A model generated the notes under the pieces. That model saw only the letters and a program-made list of their open reading frames with translations. It did no database searches and was not told the DNA's origin. 64,000 bases of DNA from Spinellus fusiger (taxonomy: Eukaryota > Mucoromycota > Mucoromycetes > Mucorales > Phycomycetaceae). The stretch's first letter is position 1, and every line of letters begins with the position of its first letter. Below are positions 21,920 to 33,003 of the stretch, in pieces. The DNA is taken from positions 558,001-622,000 of the forward strand of contig JALLLS010000006.1 of assembly GCA_025094145.1 (NCBI GenBank). Direction: 5' to 3'. The position numbers were made by a program, and so were the translations under genes.

Positions 21920-23300
21920 TAAAATCACTCTTAATACCTTTTACATTTGCACTAAAACTTGAAAATAAAGCCATATCATTCTAGCATCCAGAACATTTCT
22001 TTAACCAACCAATGATTATTTGCAGTTAATACTACTTCTTATGATGTATTTTTTTGGTATCTTATCTATCATCTACCATCTGCATGTCCATTAAAGCTAA
22101 TAGAATAACTAATTAATATAAAACAGTAGAGACTTCCTCTGTTGAGACTGATTCAATCTCTGAAAGGCATATAGAGTAGACAAGAGAGATTTACAAATGA
22201 TCATGACAAAAATAGAATGTGTTTACTATTTTTTTTAAACAAAAAATAGACAGTCTATGTGTGAGTAGTACATAAAGGTTCTTTCTTTTTCTTCTAGGAA
22301 TAGAAAAGTATATGAGAAAACAACGTTGTCAACTTATCACTATGATCGGGCTGCAGTGAACATGAAATATCATTTTAACACCACCTCATAGATCAACACA
22401 AGACCTAAATATCAATCCTATTAGACATATAGATTTTGAGAGAATCTGCATACAGGTGGGTGGATTTATGTCATTGAAAAAGAGTTAAGGGAGTCCCTAA
22501 TGCAGATATACACCATTTTCTCAAATTAATGTTACTTTTTTTTCAGAATACTTTGTCTTATATTTATAGAGATGTTTGTCAAATAAAATCTATAATGTTT
22601 TTATTATTATTAAAATGAAATTTGTCTTTTATTTACAACGAATCCAACAAATATTGTAATTGCCCCTATCTATTTTAGTGAAAATCAACTAAATGTCTAC
22701 TAAATAAGCTTTCGATCAAGGTAATTCTAGGATCTTGGGTTAATTCTAGTAGTAAAGCTCATTATAGCTCACTCTTGATTCAATCATACTTTTTTGCACT
22801 ATTGTTTGAATAGAAAGGCACCTTGACCAGTCAGTGACATTTTGAAACTCTATCTTTGTCTTCTGTAAAGATTCTGTACAAAGTCAATTAGTTTAATTTT
22901 CTTTTCAGGTATCATATAAGGTTTATTCGTATGATGCAGTCAAGAGTGTACTGTACTCAAGTTTAGTGCTATTCGCAAGATGTCTTGTAGTAATTAAATG
23001 CCAAGTCAAAAAAATTCATTCTTCTTCTGAAAAAGGAACACTAAGAACTACATGAAATAAGTTGCGTGACATAAAAAAAGTGGAATAGGGCAGCCACCTT
23101 TCCTATCTACTTGAATGTTCTGTAAAAGCATAATATCTATCGATCACATCAAGAGGACCTAAATAGTTCTAATCATTGTGCCTTTTTCTTCAAAGCCCAT
23201 TCTCAACATAAGGTCCCTCTCAAACTGTTCTTCACTAGGCACTGTTTTCCGGCCCCATCACACCTACTCCTTCCACTACTTGAGCCACCTGATCTTGGCA
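21920..23300. other. Intergenic stretch in the spacer, no gene seen
   Basis: No family signature and no clear repeat ends were recognised. Confidence 0.4.
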
Positions 23301-23369
23301 TGTATCATGAAGCGATAGTTCTTCCACCTAGATACGAACTGTCTAAATTGACCTCTCAACATTTTCTTT

Positions 23370-24010
23370 GCATACTGTCGGCCATATTACCAGTTCTTCC
23401 TCACTGCCCTGTTTGGCCTTGCAGCTGCTGGATTTCTTTTTAGGCCTCTTCTATTCATCATCCTTCTCGCTTCATTTGGTATCGTGCATTTTATGGTACA
23501 CCGTTCTGTCATCTTGCTCTTCATCAGATTGCTCCAGTACTATTTCCAGATAATTTATTTCTTAATTTTCTGTCTTCAGAAGACCATCTAATCTACCTCC
23601 TGTTCTTATGCCCTAACAAACATTCTGTTTGGCAGAAAATGTAGTGGTCATAATAGAGTATAGGCTTCAATTGTCAGATATAATGACCGCTATTTATGGG
23701 TTCAAGTTTCCTATTGTATCGAATGGAATCTCCATTAAATCCTACCAAGTGATCAGCTCTTGTTTGTTGGTGTGTTGGAGAGTCCGTTGGAGGTGTGTGT
23801 TTGATGAGGTATTATTTATCTCTGCTTCTGTCATCCTTACTGCCCACTCTCTTTTTTCTATTTTTATTGAAGAAGTTGATCTTACCCAAGTTATTATTAT
23901 TTTATTTTTACTCTTCTCCTTAATAAATTAAACTTCAGGGCCTACGTCGCCTTCCTACAAAAAAAGTGAAGGCATAGTATATCATTTGCAAATATTAATT
24001 AATCAACGTC
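23370..24010 (+). pseudogene. 5'-truncated LINE tail (ORF2 C-terminus)
   Basis: A frame reads SRFIWYRAFYGTPFCHLALHQ, then FLNFLSSEDHLIYLLFLCPNK and HSVWQKM. This resembles the C-terminal zinc-binding region of LINE reverse transcriptases (usual form HFLFHCPxKxxVWQ). No reverse transcriptase motifs precede it, and stops interrupt it after 23,640. Loss of the 5' part with a kept 3' part is typical of LINE insertion. Confidence 0.55.
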
Positions 24011-24786
24011 ATTGTAAAAAAAAATCGCATACTAGTATAAAAAGAGTAGTTGTCAACATCTTTAATAAACAGACTTTGATCTGAACAGCTTCCTAGGGTA
24101 TAAACAGGCAATATAGGCTTTAAGGACTTGGGTAGTTGGCTATTTCTTGATCTCAAACTGTTCTCGTTGTGTGTTTATTTTCTTTGTTGATTTCTTTTTG
24201 TATCTCTATATAGTGCCATTGTATTTCTTGATCACCAAACCTTTCATACCATTCTGTGAATCCGGTGTTCAACACTTTATATCTCTCAACCGTCAATAAT
24301 CTCACACAAGCAAGGACATTCCCACAACCTTTCCTATAGTGTTAATCACTACGTGAGTTTTTATTAGGGGTTTTCCCAATTGACTGAGACAGTGTGATAA
24401 ACTTCTACACTTTTATATAAATACAAGTCATTTAAATATGATTTTTTATCTATTAAACTAGTATTCAAGTACTATCTTTTTACAAGAAGTCAATGAATCA
24501 CCATTTTGTACCATTGCCTAAAAAATAAAGACACAATTACATTATTATATAAATTAACTGTTGATTGAATTTTAATTAAAGAGATTAAATCAACACAGGC
24601 CATTGATATGGAAGAAGTACTCTGACAACTCTTGTAAAGTCATTATTTGACCATGCATAAATATTATATGTTCAAAAATTCTAATACAGATACCACTGAA
24701 GTATTAAAAGTACTATAGAAGATCTAAATACAATACACTATAAAAATACTAAAATGTATATTTATTCAATAAAATACAATTCAAGC
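24011..24786. other. Intergenic stretch before the Plavaka-like gene
   Basis: AT-rich with no recognised gene. May contain the 3' terminus of the transposon that carries the next gene. Confidence 0.4.
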
Positions 24787-26496
24787 CTACTTAGACCAAC
24801 ACAGACCAACAACAATTTTTCTTGAGCTGCTATTGTTGTCTACAAGCTCACGGGAGAGAACAAGGGAATGTATTTGCTGAAGTAGCTTAACATTGGCTCC
24901 AGCAGTAAAGAGACCACCATGGCCAGACACCTGCCAGTAACCACCTTGAAAGATATGTGTGGAAATACATTTCTTCCCAAATGAGATTGCAACATCACGA
25001 GATGGTGATTGGTGGTTGGTATAGAGTATGTGTTCTCTAATGAACTTATTATATTGTTCACCCCTTTCCATATCATAGCAAACTAGTGAACCAAAACACA
25101 AGATGTCTTCCTGAAGATGGTAGAGGAGATGTATTTTGAGTGTGCTGCTGATTGATGCCTTCTTTGCAGATGCACTTGGAGCTGGCAGTTTGTCATACAG
25201 GTTGATAGAAGCAGACAACTCTTGTGTGGCACCTCTCACCTTATCCACATACATGTCCAAACATGCCTCAATATCCTGCATATAAAGAAGAGACACAAGC
25301 AAACCAAGCTTCACAAAACAATAAAGAATGATTGCTTTTGAATCATTGTTACTGATTAGTCTTCTTTGGGTGAGGTCACACAGGATGATGGGCATTTGTT
25401 GGATGATTATCTTGAAATCTCTTCCAAGATAAGATTCACACAGACAAAATGGAGTGCAATGCTTTCTTATGAAGGCCTTCGAGTGGTAGTTGTGGAAGTT
25501 TTCTTCCAGGTGCTTCACTTCCTTCTCAGTGTAAAAGGGCACCATGCCAATCACAAGATGCTTGGCAACACCAAGAAGGATGGTGTGAAGTATCTCCACT
25601 GGGTAATCCATGGTTGGATCCCACAACTCAAGAGACAAGAGTGCTTCACTGCCAGTCAACTTGTAGCCAGTACCAGAGTTGCTTCTGAGGCTAGCATTAC
25701 TGGGGTTGCTGTCACAATACTGGCACATCTCCACCAGATCCTCCTTTCTTTTTCTTGTATGAGTGTTGCCATCCACTCCCTCCTGCTCCACTGTTGTGTC
25801 TCCACCATTGTTAACCCAGTAACACTTTCTACATGGCAGATTGGCACTTGCACCAAGACTACATGCCACAGCCACATGCATAGGGTTGTCTGCCATGAGA
25901 AAGTGCACCACTCCAACAACAACAACAGGTTCACCATGCTTGACGTCAAACATCTCCATGCCTTTCTCCAAGGCCTCAAGATCCTTCACAAGCTCTGGGA
26001 GCATCTCTGTTATTGAGAGCTTGTTGCTGGTGCAGACAAAAAACAGATTCTCAACCTTGTACTGTTCTTTGTATAGCATTGCTGTAAGGGACATCATGCA
26101 ACTCTCAAATTTGTTCCACTTTTTGGTAGTATTGTCACTGGTATCATCTAAGAACAAGTTCAGAGGCACAGTTTTTACTGGCATAAACTGTCTGTTGGGG
26201 CTGTTGGTGACCTTTTTGAGTGGATGGTAGGTGGTGGAGTTGATGTGGGTGTAGGGGTGGGCAGGAAGCTGAACATCTCTAACAATATAGATAACAACAA
26301 TGTTGCTGCTGGAAGAAGAACTGGGTGCTTCCTTGTAAGCTTCAGCCATCAATCTACTACTTGATGTGAAGAAGGAGGCAAGCTTGTAGGTTATTGCTGT
26401 TGTTTTCTTACCAGGAGAGGCACTATGATTATTCAGACAAGTAGAAAATAATGAGACTGAACAAAGATAATTTTTATTAAGTGAAGAGTGGTTCAT
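24787..26496 (-). CDS. Plavaka/KDZ-like (CACTA-related) transposase, open frame
   Basis: A 569-residue uninterrupted frame. Stretches typical of the Plavaka/Kyakuja-Dileera-Zisupton group of fungal transposases are visible in order: LFLDDTSDNTTKKWNKFESC, FFVCTSNKLSITEMLPELVK, FLMADNPMHVAVACSLGASA, LPCRKCYW (zinc-binding-like Cys pair), VEILHTILLGVAKHLVIG, RDFKIIIQQMPIIL, HLLYHLQEDILCFGSLVCYD and EHILYTNHQSPSRDVA. I infer that it cuts and pastes its own element; I cannot verify the DDE residues by eye. The first about 50 residues look poorly conserved, so the true start may be downstream, or an upstream exon with a C2H2 finger may be missing. Palindromic repeats upstream (26,537-26,654) may be its binding sites. 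Confidence 0.7.
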   Translation of the reverse strand: MNHSSLNKNYLCSVSLFSTCLNNHSASPGKKTTAITYKLASFFTSSSRLMAEAYKEAPSSSSSSNIVVIYIVRDVQLPAHPYTHINSTTYHPLKKVTNSPNRQFMPVKTVPLNLFLDDTSDNTTKKWNKFESCMMSLTAMLYKEQYKVENLFFVCTSNKLSITEMLPELVKDLEALEKGMEMFDVKHGEPVVVVGVVHFLMADNPMHVAVACSLGASANLPCRKCYWVNNGGDTTVEQEGVDGNTHTRKRKEDLVEMCQYCDSNPSNASLRSNSGTGYKLTGSEALLSLELWDPTMDYPVEILHTILLGVAKHLVIGMVPFYTEKEVKHLEENFHNYHSKAFIRKHCTPFCLCESYLGRDFKIIIQQMPIILCDLTQRRLISNNDSKAIILYCFVKLGLLVSLLYMQDIEACLDMYVDKVRGATQELSASINLYDKLPAPSASAKKASISSTLKIHLLYHLQEDILCFGSLVCYDMERGEQYNKFIREHILYTNHQSPSRDVAISFGKKCISTHIFQGGYWQVSGHGGLFTAGANVKLLQQIHSLVLSRELVDNNSSSRKIVVGLCWSK

Positions 26497-26536
26497 TATT
26501 TATACTTTTTGTGGGTGCTTATCCTTCAGTGGCATT

Positions 26537-26654
26537 CTACCTTTTGGTAGTTAATGATTAGTCTGTGGCCTAGCTTATTGATAGATGATCTATCCTATGG
26601 TAGATTACATAGGCATAGCTTTATGGTTGGTGTAGGTGTTCTACCTAATGGTAG
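26537..26654. repeat. Three spaced 14-bp palindromes (CTAYC-N4-GGTAG)
   Basis: Copies at 26537-26550, 26590-26603 and 26641-26654, 51-53 bp apart, in imperfect tandem repeats that also share TTATGGTTGGT. They lie just upstream of the Plavaka-like transposase and resemble subterminal repeats of CACTA-type elements. Confidence 0.6.
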
Positions 26655-26817
26655 ACTACATGTTGGAGCCTTATGGTTGGTTCATTGAATAAGCACACAA
26701 TTATAGAGCCATCTATTATGTATTCACTTTTGATTGCCTTTGATAGGTCTTATTTAATCCACTAAGGATTTATAGATGAAGGCAGCTAATTAAGTGTCTG
26801 ATAATAATTTGAGCTTA

Positions 26818-26977
26818 GAAGGTTGATTTGTAGTTACAACTGATCAGTGAGATGATACAGAGATGTACTATGTTACTTGTGTGCACTCAAGCTTTCATTG
26901 AGTATTCTGAATATCACAGCACACTACTTGTGTTGACCAATTCATGAAGAATCTTTGGATTGAAGTCAGAACATGAC
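26818..26977 (+). repeat. 160-bp inverted repeat, left copy, flanking a LINE fragment
   Basis: Reverse complement of 28,598-28,757 with a few mismatches, from GAAGGTTGATTTGTAG to TTGAAGTCAGAACATGAC. Part of the right copy encodes LINE reverse transcriptase residues, so the left copy is an inverted duplicate of LINE sequence. Confidence 0.85.
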
Positions 26978-26999
26978 ACCCCAACAAGGCAATCTCTAT

Positions 27000-28650
27000 T
27001 TACACAGCCCCAGGCTGTGAAGCAATATTGAGGGTGGACCCTGTCACCTCAGCACAGGCTTGTACAGTGAACCTGTCAAGCATTGTGTTCAACTTTGGCA
27101 AGAATGCCAAGTCCCAGGAGCTTGTCTCTGTTTTGACAGCTCAGTTAGGAAGGGTGGTTGCCATCACCACTTGTCACACCCACACCAAGGACCTCATTAC
27201 AGAGGTTCTCTTTGAAAAGCCTGAGGTTTGCCTGAAGGTAACTTCTGAAGGTGTGTCCTTCAACAACTCTTGGGTGGTTGTCTCTGCTGGGTTTGACTCA
27301 GAGGTCAACTTGGTAAAGGTCAACCTTTACAACATCCCTGTCTGCTTTCCTGGCAAGGACCTTCTGGCCCCTGTTCTGGAGGCCTTCTAGCCTTTTGGTA
27401 AAGTGGTGCACCTTTGGGTATACCATGACAAATACCAGACCTTCCATGGTGAAGCTTCTGTCTTTTTGGATGTCTCTGCTGTAAAGGATCCTTGCCCCCT
27501 GTGTTGTTTTCTCCACCTTGGTGGGATATTCAACACATCAGTTGAGATCTGTGCCAAGGGTCTCCCTCCCTACTACCAGTACTGCTGCCAGGAAGGGCAC
27601 TTGAAGAAGGGCTGCCCTTGTTGTCCTTTCTCAGTCCCAACATTTGTTCTTGGTGACTTCAATGCCAACCTCTACCAATGCACAGCCTTCACCAGTAAAT
27701 GACTAGTGTATCAGCAACAACACTTTCTTGACACCATCATGGTACTACTCTCAGCACCACTACCCACCTCCCACAGCAGCTGTTCTTGGACGTACATTGA
27801 TTACATCTTTCAACCCACCACCATTGTCACTTCTGTACCAGAAATTCTTTTTGTTAATCCAAGTTGGACTGACCATAGTCTGCTTGTAGCTTTAATTCCT
27901 CTGTCTCAGCCCTCTGGACCTGGTGTCTGGAGATTTAACATGGTGTACCTGGATCACAATGAGTTTGAGGATTTGTTGGTGTATCTGCTGGATCGTGCTT
28001 CTTTTCTTCTTCCTGTGAATGTCTCTGCTGGTTGTTGCTGGGATTTGCTCAAGCAAGCCATCAGGCATCTTTCCTTGGCCTATGAAAAGAAGTATCAACG
28101 TTACTGTTGGTCAGTGGAGTGTCAACTCAACCGTACTTGCACCCAACTTCTTTCTTTGTTGCCCTCTTTGGATCTTTCTAGTGTTGAGGCTGACCTTGCC
28201 AATTTACAGCAGACCCAAACTGCCAATCTTGCCCAGTATGCTGGTGTCAAGTGGTGTGAACAGGGGAAACAGTCCAATACCTATTTTTATAGGACCATTA
28301 AATAAAGAGTGACTGAAAAGTCCATTACCTTGCTTTGGGATCCTGTTTCTGGTGACCTTTTTTCCTCAATGGCAGACATGCTTAGGCATGCATACCAGTT
28401 TTACCAAGACCTGTACACTGTAGACCCCATTGACTTTGTCTCTGGTGAGTCTTTGCTCAACAAAGTTCCTTATTCTGCTCTTTTGTCTGCTTTTTCTTCT
28501 GCCTCTCTGAATGACAAGATTACTCTTGAAGAGATCCTGCTCATTTTGAACAATACACCCAGCAACTCGAGCCCTGGTTTGGATGGACTTTCTTATTGTC
28601 ATGTTCTGACTTCAATCCAAAGATTCTCTATGAATTTGTCAACATGAGTA
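27000..28650 (+). pseudogene. LINE fragment: ORF1-like, endonuclease end and first RT motif
   Basis: Frames in order: 27028-27390 (RRM-like ORF1 part, KVNLYNIPVCFPGKDLL) closed by TAG at 27388-27390. Next, 27391-27702 has a zinc-knuckle-like CCQEGHLKKGC, immediately followed by FVLGDFNANLYQ, an endonuclease motif, so ORF1 and ORF2 are fused by an internal deletion. Then 27706-28305 holds TYIDYIFQP and SWTDHSLLVAL, the endonuclease C-terminus, plus the linker. Finally 28309-28647 carries NNTPSNSSPGLDGLSY, the first reverse transcriptase motif, which breaks off at the inverted repeat. The RT catalytic motif is absent. GC content is higher than the surroundings. Confidence 0.8.
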
Positions 28651-28757
28651 GTATTCTGTGACATTCAGAATACTCTATGAAAGCTTGAGTGCACACAAGT
28701 ACTATAGTACATCTCTGTATCATCTCACTGATTGGTTGTAACTACAAATCAACCTTC
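28598..28757 (-). repeat. 160-bp inverted repeat, right copy
   Basis: Mirror of 26,818-26,977. It begins within the LINE RT frame (shifted reading FNPKILYEFVNMSS) and ends exactly where LTR family B starts at 28,758. Confidence 0.85.
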
Positions 28758-29151
28758 TGTGATATAGCTTTGGCTATAGTATGGATAGTCGACGTTTTGC
28801 CATGCATGCATGGTGTTGGAGATGCATAGGATAAAACTAGCTCTAGATAACAACACAAAGAAACAGTGTATAAAAACCACATTTAATTGAACATTCAATA
28901 AAGAATCAACCTTTTTGTTAACGTTAAGTATTGTTGGAACAATTGAGAGAAGCAAGGATTGCTTAAAGAATAGTTGCCTAGTTACCCATTGTGCTCAAAT
29001 TGTGTGTTGTGTCTCTGCTCCCATACCCCTTGGATTCCTTTTTGCCTGACTTTGTGTCAAAACTCTATTTTGTTGTCCCTGCTAAAGACCAAACTACTAC
29101 CAATTCATCTCTCTAATAGTCCTGTTGATAACCTTAGTGCCCTTTATTACA
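28758..29151 (-). repeat. Solo LTR, family B (spacer copy)
   Basis: 394 bp from TGTGATATAGC to TTTATTACA, similar to 18,274-18,665. Flanks are CTTC and TATA, so there is no target duplication, unlike the other B copies. Confidence 0.85.
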
Positions 29152-29159
29152 TATATCTT

Positions 29160-29262
29160 AATTATTCAAAAGCTCTCATAGGGTGGCTAATGTGCCCAAT
29201 ATGTGAATAGCAAATTACACTCAAAAATAAAAAAATAAATACTTTGAACTGTACTAAATCGA
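29160..29262 (+). repeat. Short dispersed repeat shared with 12,762-12,853
   Basis: Both copies run from CAAAAG(C/T)TCTCATAGGG to ACTTTGAACTGTA with scattered differences. Identity unknown. Confidence 0.6.
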
Positions 29263-30019
29263 TGTCTTACTGTAATGACTAGTTTGTTCTTGGCAAATTA
29301 TGAAAGTAATTTGGGCATCACCAATGGTCTTGTCCCAGACAAACTCATTAGTCTACCATTCGTCTCAACCATTATAAGTCTCTCTCCTCCTGCTCTTATC
29401 TTTGTCTTGGCTTTTGTTATAATCATTAGATTGTTTTATTAAATAGTATAGAATTAGATTGCAGTATAGAACACTCTAGTATAAATACTTGACTCATTGT
29501 TAAAATAAAAACAATATCCTGATATCTGTTTCCTACCTGTACTATGTCCTTGTCTTCTCTTGTCTCTTACCTTTGTTCTCTTCTTGCTTTCCTACCTGTT
29601 CCTGAAGCACAGCACCTAGTACCTCTGCTTCTTTCTCCTGCCTTGACCCTGATCCTTACACTCACGAATTGGTCAGTGTTAGTAATCAAAAAAGTTTGCT
29701 ATATGCCTTCTGTTTATTTTATTTTTTTATGTTGAGTTTTTTCCCTGTTCTTTCTCTACTCAATCTTAAGACATTACTTGAAAAATTTAAGAATTTATTT
29801 ATTGTTGTTAGCTATCATGTCAACAGTTGTATCATTGAAACATGTATGTTTTATCTGTCATTGTAGTTTATTAGATGCAGTGAGTCTCAGATGCCATCTT
29901 CTTAAGCAACATCAACTCTCCCTTCCTAGCATTTCACATGGTGTGTGACAATATGACAATGATAACTTTATCTACATGAGGAATTTGGGTCATAGAAATC
30001 ATTCAGCTATTGTGCTCTA
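29263..30019. other. Unassigned stretch
   Basis: AT-rich. Short hydrophobic frames only, and no family signature. Confidence 0.4.
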
Positions 30020-30420
30020 CTCTGCCTGCCCATCTTGTTTATTAAATTATTCAGAGTTATCCCTCCTAAATGATCATGTACAAATGACTCACATTTCAAG
30101 GAAAAGAGCAATGCCAGATAATAAACCATGCCTGGATAATTGATCAGATTCAGAATCAATATTGCTCCCCACTAGTCAAGATATAATATCATTCTCAGCA
30201 AGATTAGCATTGGCAAGTAAACATAATCAGCCAAAATTACTAAGTGCTACTACCTGATCATCAGCCCCCCTTGTCACTATGGTTGTTCAAAATACACAAC
30301 CACCATTGATTAATCTTAAATCTTGAAAGACTGCTTATGTTTTTCTTGTTGATGCTTTAAAACAAACTCAAAGTGAATTACCTTGTTGGTTATGGAAATA
30401 TGAATACCCAGCATGGGTTA
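30020..30420 (+). pseudogene. Decayed reading frame with a C2H2-type finger
   Basis: The frame reads ACPSCLLNYSELSLLNDHVQ followed by MTHI, a C-x2-C-x12-H-x4-H spacing. It then continues with several stops through DIISFSARLALASKHNQPK and PCWLWKYEYPAW. Such a finger often opens Plavaka-like transposases, so it may be the decayed 5' end of another copy. Family assignment is uncertain. Confidence 0.35.
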
Positions 30421-30964
30421 CAATATTTATAATGAACAAAAAGTAGTAATGGAGTTTTCAAGTGGACTCATCAAGGAGAACATCAGACATACTGTAGACA
30501 ACACCATAAAATTAGTACATAGTTCCATTGCTATCTTAAATTCCAAAATAAGTCATGACATAGATGCAAGTTATCTTAATATGGTCAAAAGTTTAGCTTT
30601 TGAGATTTATCTTGTGCAATCTACATTAACACTATCAACAGTTTATTTGAACAATAATTATAAAAGCTATACCCATGATAAACATTCATAATTTTTTTTA
30701 AAATAAAAGACCTGATAAGCATTAATATTTTATAATATATATAAAATATATATAAATAAAAATAATGATACAATTATAATAATTTTACTGCAAATAATAT
30801 ATATTAAAAAAAAATAAAATATAAAATATAAATATTTATTTATGATTATATATCTATTAAAATTGTTTCAAATTTAAATCTCATATTAATTTATTTTCTA
30901 TAGTGAATGGTTAAAAAATATACCTTAACAATTATTTAAATAAACTTATAAAAAAAATATTATT
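30421..30964. other. Very AT-rich stretch
   Basis: Dominated by A/T runs from 30,700 on. The 92-residue frame at 30,413-30,691 has no recognised family. Confidence 0.4.
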
Positions 30965-31218
30965 TGTTGTGAAGACATTTTCCATATTTGGATGGATCAC
31001 TTCTTTTGGAATGAGCACTCATTTATTACCAAACTAAGAAGGAGACTCTATTGAATATCAAGGGATGTTGATAGTTCATAGCATTTCGATAGTTAGCCCC
31101 TGAATCTATACGATTAGAAAAGTATAAAAGATGTAGTAATTCCATTTAATAAACAACAGAGTTTAACTACACGTTCTACTGTTCCGTATACCTTTGGCCT
31201 AAAAACCCAAAGACGACA
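30965..31218 (+). repeat. Solo LTR, family D
   Basis: 254 bp from TGTTGTGAAGACA to CAAAGACGACA, flanked by the perfect duplication TATT (30961-30964 and 31219-31222). Inside are AAGTATAAAAG and AATAAAC in promoter/polyadenylation order, which sets the plus orientation. Confidence 0.85.
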
Positions 31219-31270
31219 TATTATATAAAATATACTTAATTTATAAAAATTTATTATTTTTCTTCTAGTA

Positions 31271-33001
31271 CAGTATTTTTACTTAGTTTTCGGACCTTTT
31301 CAAAAAAAATTCAGACGTTCTCTTTTCTTTTTTGGACGATTTCTATTTTAATTTCAGACGTTTACAAAAGAAAATTCAGACTATTTTAATTTAATCTCAT
31401 TAGAAAGGCATCTATCCCAATAGGTTTCAGCATGTCTTACCCACCCTTTACAATTTTCTAAAGTAATCTGGTTGCAAGCTTCTGTAATTCGTGGAGTAAG
31501 TGTGTCTGATTTATCTAGAGGATTTCTTCTGATAAGCTTTTTGATTTTTGACCAGCATTCTTCAATGGGGTTCAAAAAAGGTGAGTAAGGTGGCATAAAA
31601 AGAGGTCTGTAACCTCTATTGTTAATGGCATCGATAACGTAGCAAGAATGATGAATTCTACAGTTATCTAAAACTATAAATATGCCCTTTTTGTTATGCT
31701 TATCCAAAACATCCATTACAGATTCCATAAATTTTACAATGTGGTAAGCTGTAGTGCCTTTTGGAAGTTGTTTCGGCTTTGATATATCTTGGGTAGCAGC
31801 TTTTCTTTTCTTGCTTGTGTGTTGCTGGGGAAATTCCTTTTCAATTTTTTCTGCGTCTGTTTTTTTCAAAGGCTCAACTTTTGAAAAGTTTATAACACCA
31901 AATAAAGCAATACAGCCAACAATGCTTATATTAACGCCCTTTTGGGTATGAACTTTCACAATTGCTGGATCACCTTTCTTTGACCATGCACAACCTCTAA
32001 TCATTTGAGTGTGGAATCTGGCTTCATCAACAAATACACAATCATTTTGATAATCAACACCAGCTGCTTTCCATTGAGCAATGATATCAAAACGAAGTTT
32101 GATAGTCCTAGGTGCATCTCGTTCAGCTGTATATTTCGTTGCTTGCTTTAACGATAAAGCACCTTTTTCAACGATATGCTTATAAAGCCCACTGACAGAG
32201 ACTTCCAGTCCAGGAAACGCCTCATACAACTTTAATCTTGCTTCTTCAAGGACAATTGACGGATTTTTATTGAAGAGTTTGACTAGAAATGCCAAGTGTT
32301 GAGGGAATAGTTTCTTTGGTTTGTTGTTCGTTTTTCTTGGATTGTTTCCAGGCAGAACAGTGCCGTTACTAACATTGAATTCATTTATTAATTCATATGC
32401 AGTGCTTCGAGGAATACTGCACAGCATAGCAGCTTTTGGGACTGACATGCCCTCTTCTTGCTTTACATGGATAAACCATTCTATTTGATCTTGGGTATAT
32501 TTCTTATATCTGTTTGACTAATATAATGATACAGCTCCCATGTCTTCAACAATGTTATCCATAGCTTCTGTCATTTGTGTTGTTTGATTTTGCAACATCA
32601 CGTCGAAATCTATAATCATCTCAATATTGCCGTACTCAGTTGCTGTAGTCTCTAATTCCATCTCTTCATCAGTATCTTCTGTCAAGTATGCATCTTCTAA
32701 TGGTTGGTATTTAATATAGTCCATCTTTTTATTTAGTTCAGTTTTTTTTAAAAAAAAATTATAAATGTGAAGTTCAAGATAATGAAATAGGTTGAAATTT
32801 ACTGCTTTTCTGAAATAAAAATAGTTTGTCTAAATTAAGTAAGGAAAAAGTCTGAAGATAAAAGAAACTCGTCCAATAAAAAATTGGAATTGTCTGAATT
32901 TTCTTTTGTAAACGTCTGAAATTAAAATAGAAATCGTCCAAAAAAGAAAAGAGAATGTCTGAATTTTTTTGAAAAGGTCCAAAAACTAAGTAAAAATACT
33001 G
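31271..33001 (-). mobile_element. IS630/Tc1-like DNA transposon with long terminal inverted repeats
   Basis: Terminal inverted repeats of about 112 bp (inward start CAGTATTTTTACTTAGTTTT) at 31,271-31,382 and about 32,890-33,001 are nearly identical. The element is flanked by TA (31269-31270 and 33002-33003), the target of this superfamily. One transposase gene fills the interior. High TIR identity suggests a recent insertion. Confidence 0.9.
31381..32724 (-). CDS. IS630/Tc1-type transposase, one internal TAG
   Basis: The main frame (32448 to 31381) carries the HTH/linker and a DDE domain: CVFVDEARFHTQ (first Asp), IFIVLDNCRIHHS (second Asp) and YSPFLNPIEECWSKIKKL (Glu), D34E spacing. A further 5' frame (32724-32521, acidic, MDYIKYQPLEDAYL) reads into it through a single TAG at 32518-32520, followed by RYKKYTQDQIEWFIHVKQEE. 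The N-terminal part is thus probably the same protein with one stop, either a fresh mutation, readthrough, or a real start at 32448. All catalytic residues are intact. Related transposases are common in Mucoromycota. Confidence 0.85.
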
Positions 33002-33003
33002 TA

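Noticed and set aside
25366..26016. A 216-residue plus-strand frame opposite the Plavaka-like gene.
   Set aside because: Antisense of the conserved transposase frame, with no family features.
27028..27390. A 120-residue host gene.
   Set aside because: It continues, after a stop, into zinc-knuckle and endonuclease motifs of a LINE, so it is an ORF1 remnant.
30413..30691. A 92-residue gene.
   Set aside because: No family, AT-rich, and the upstream frame is already decayed.
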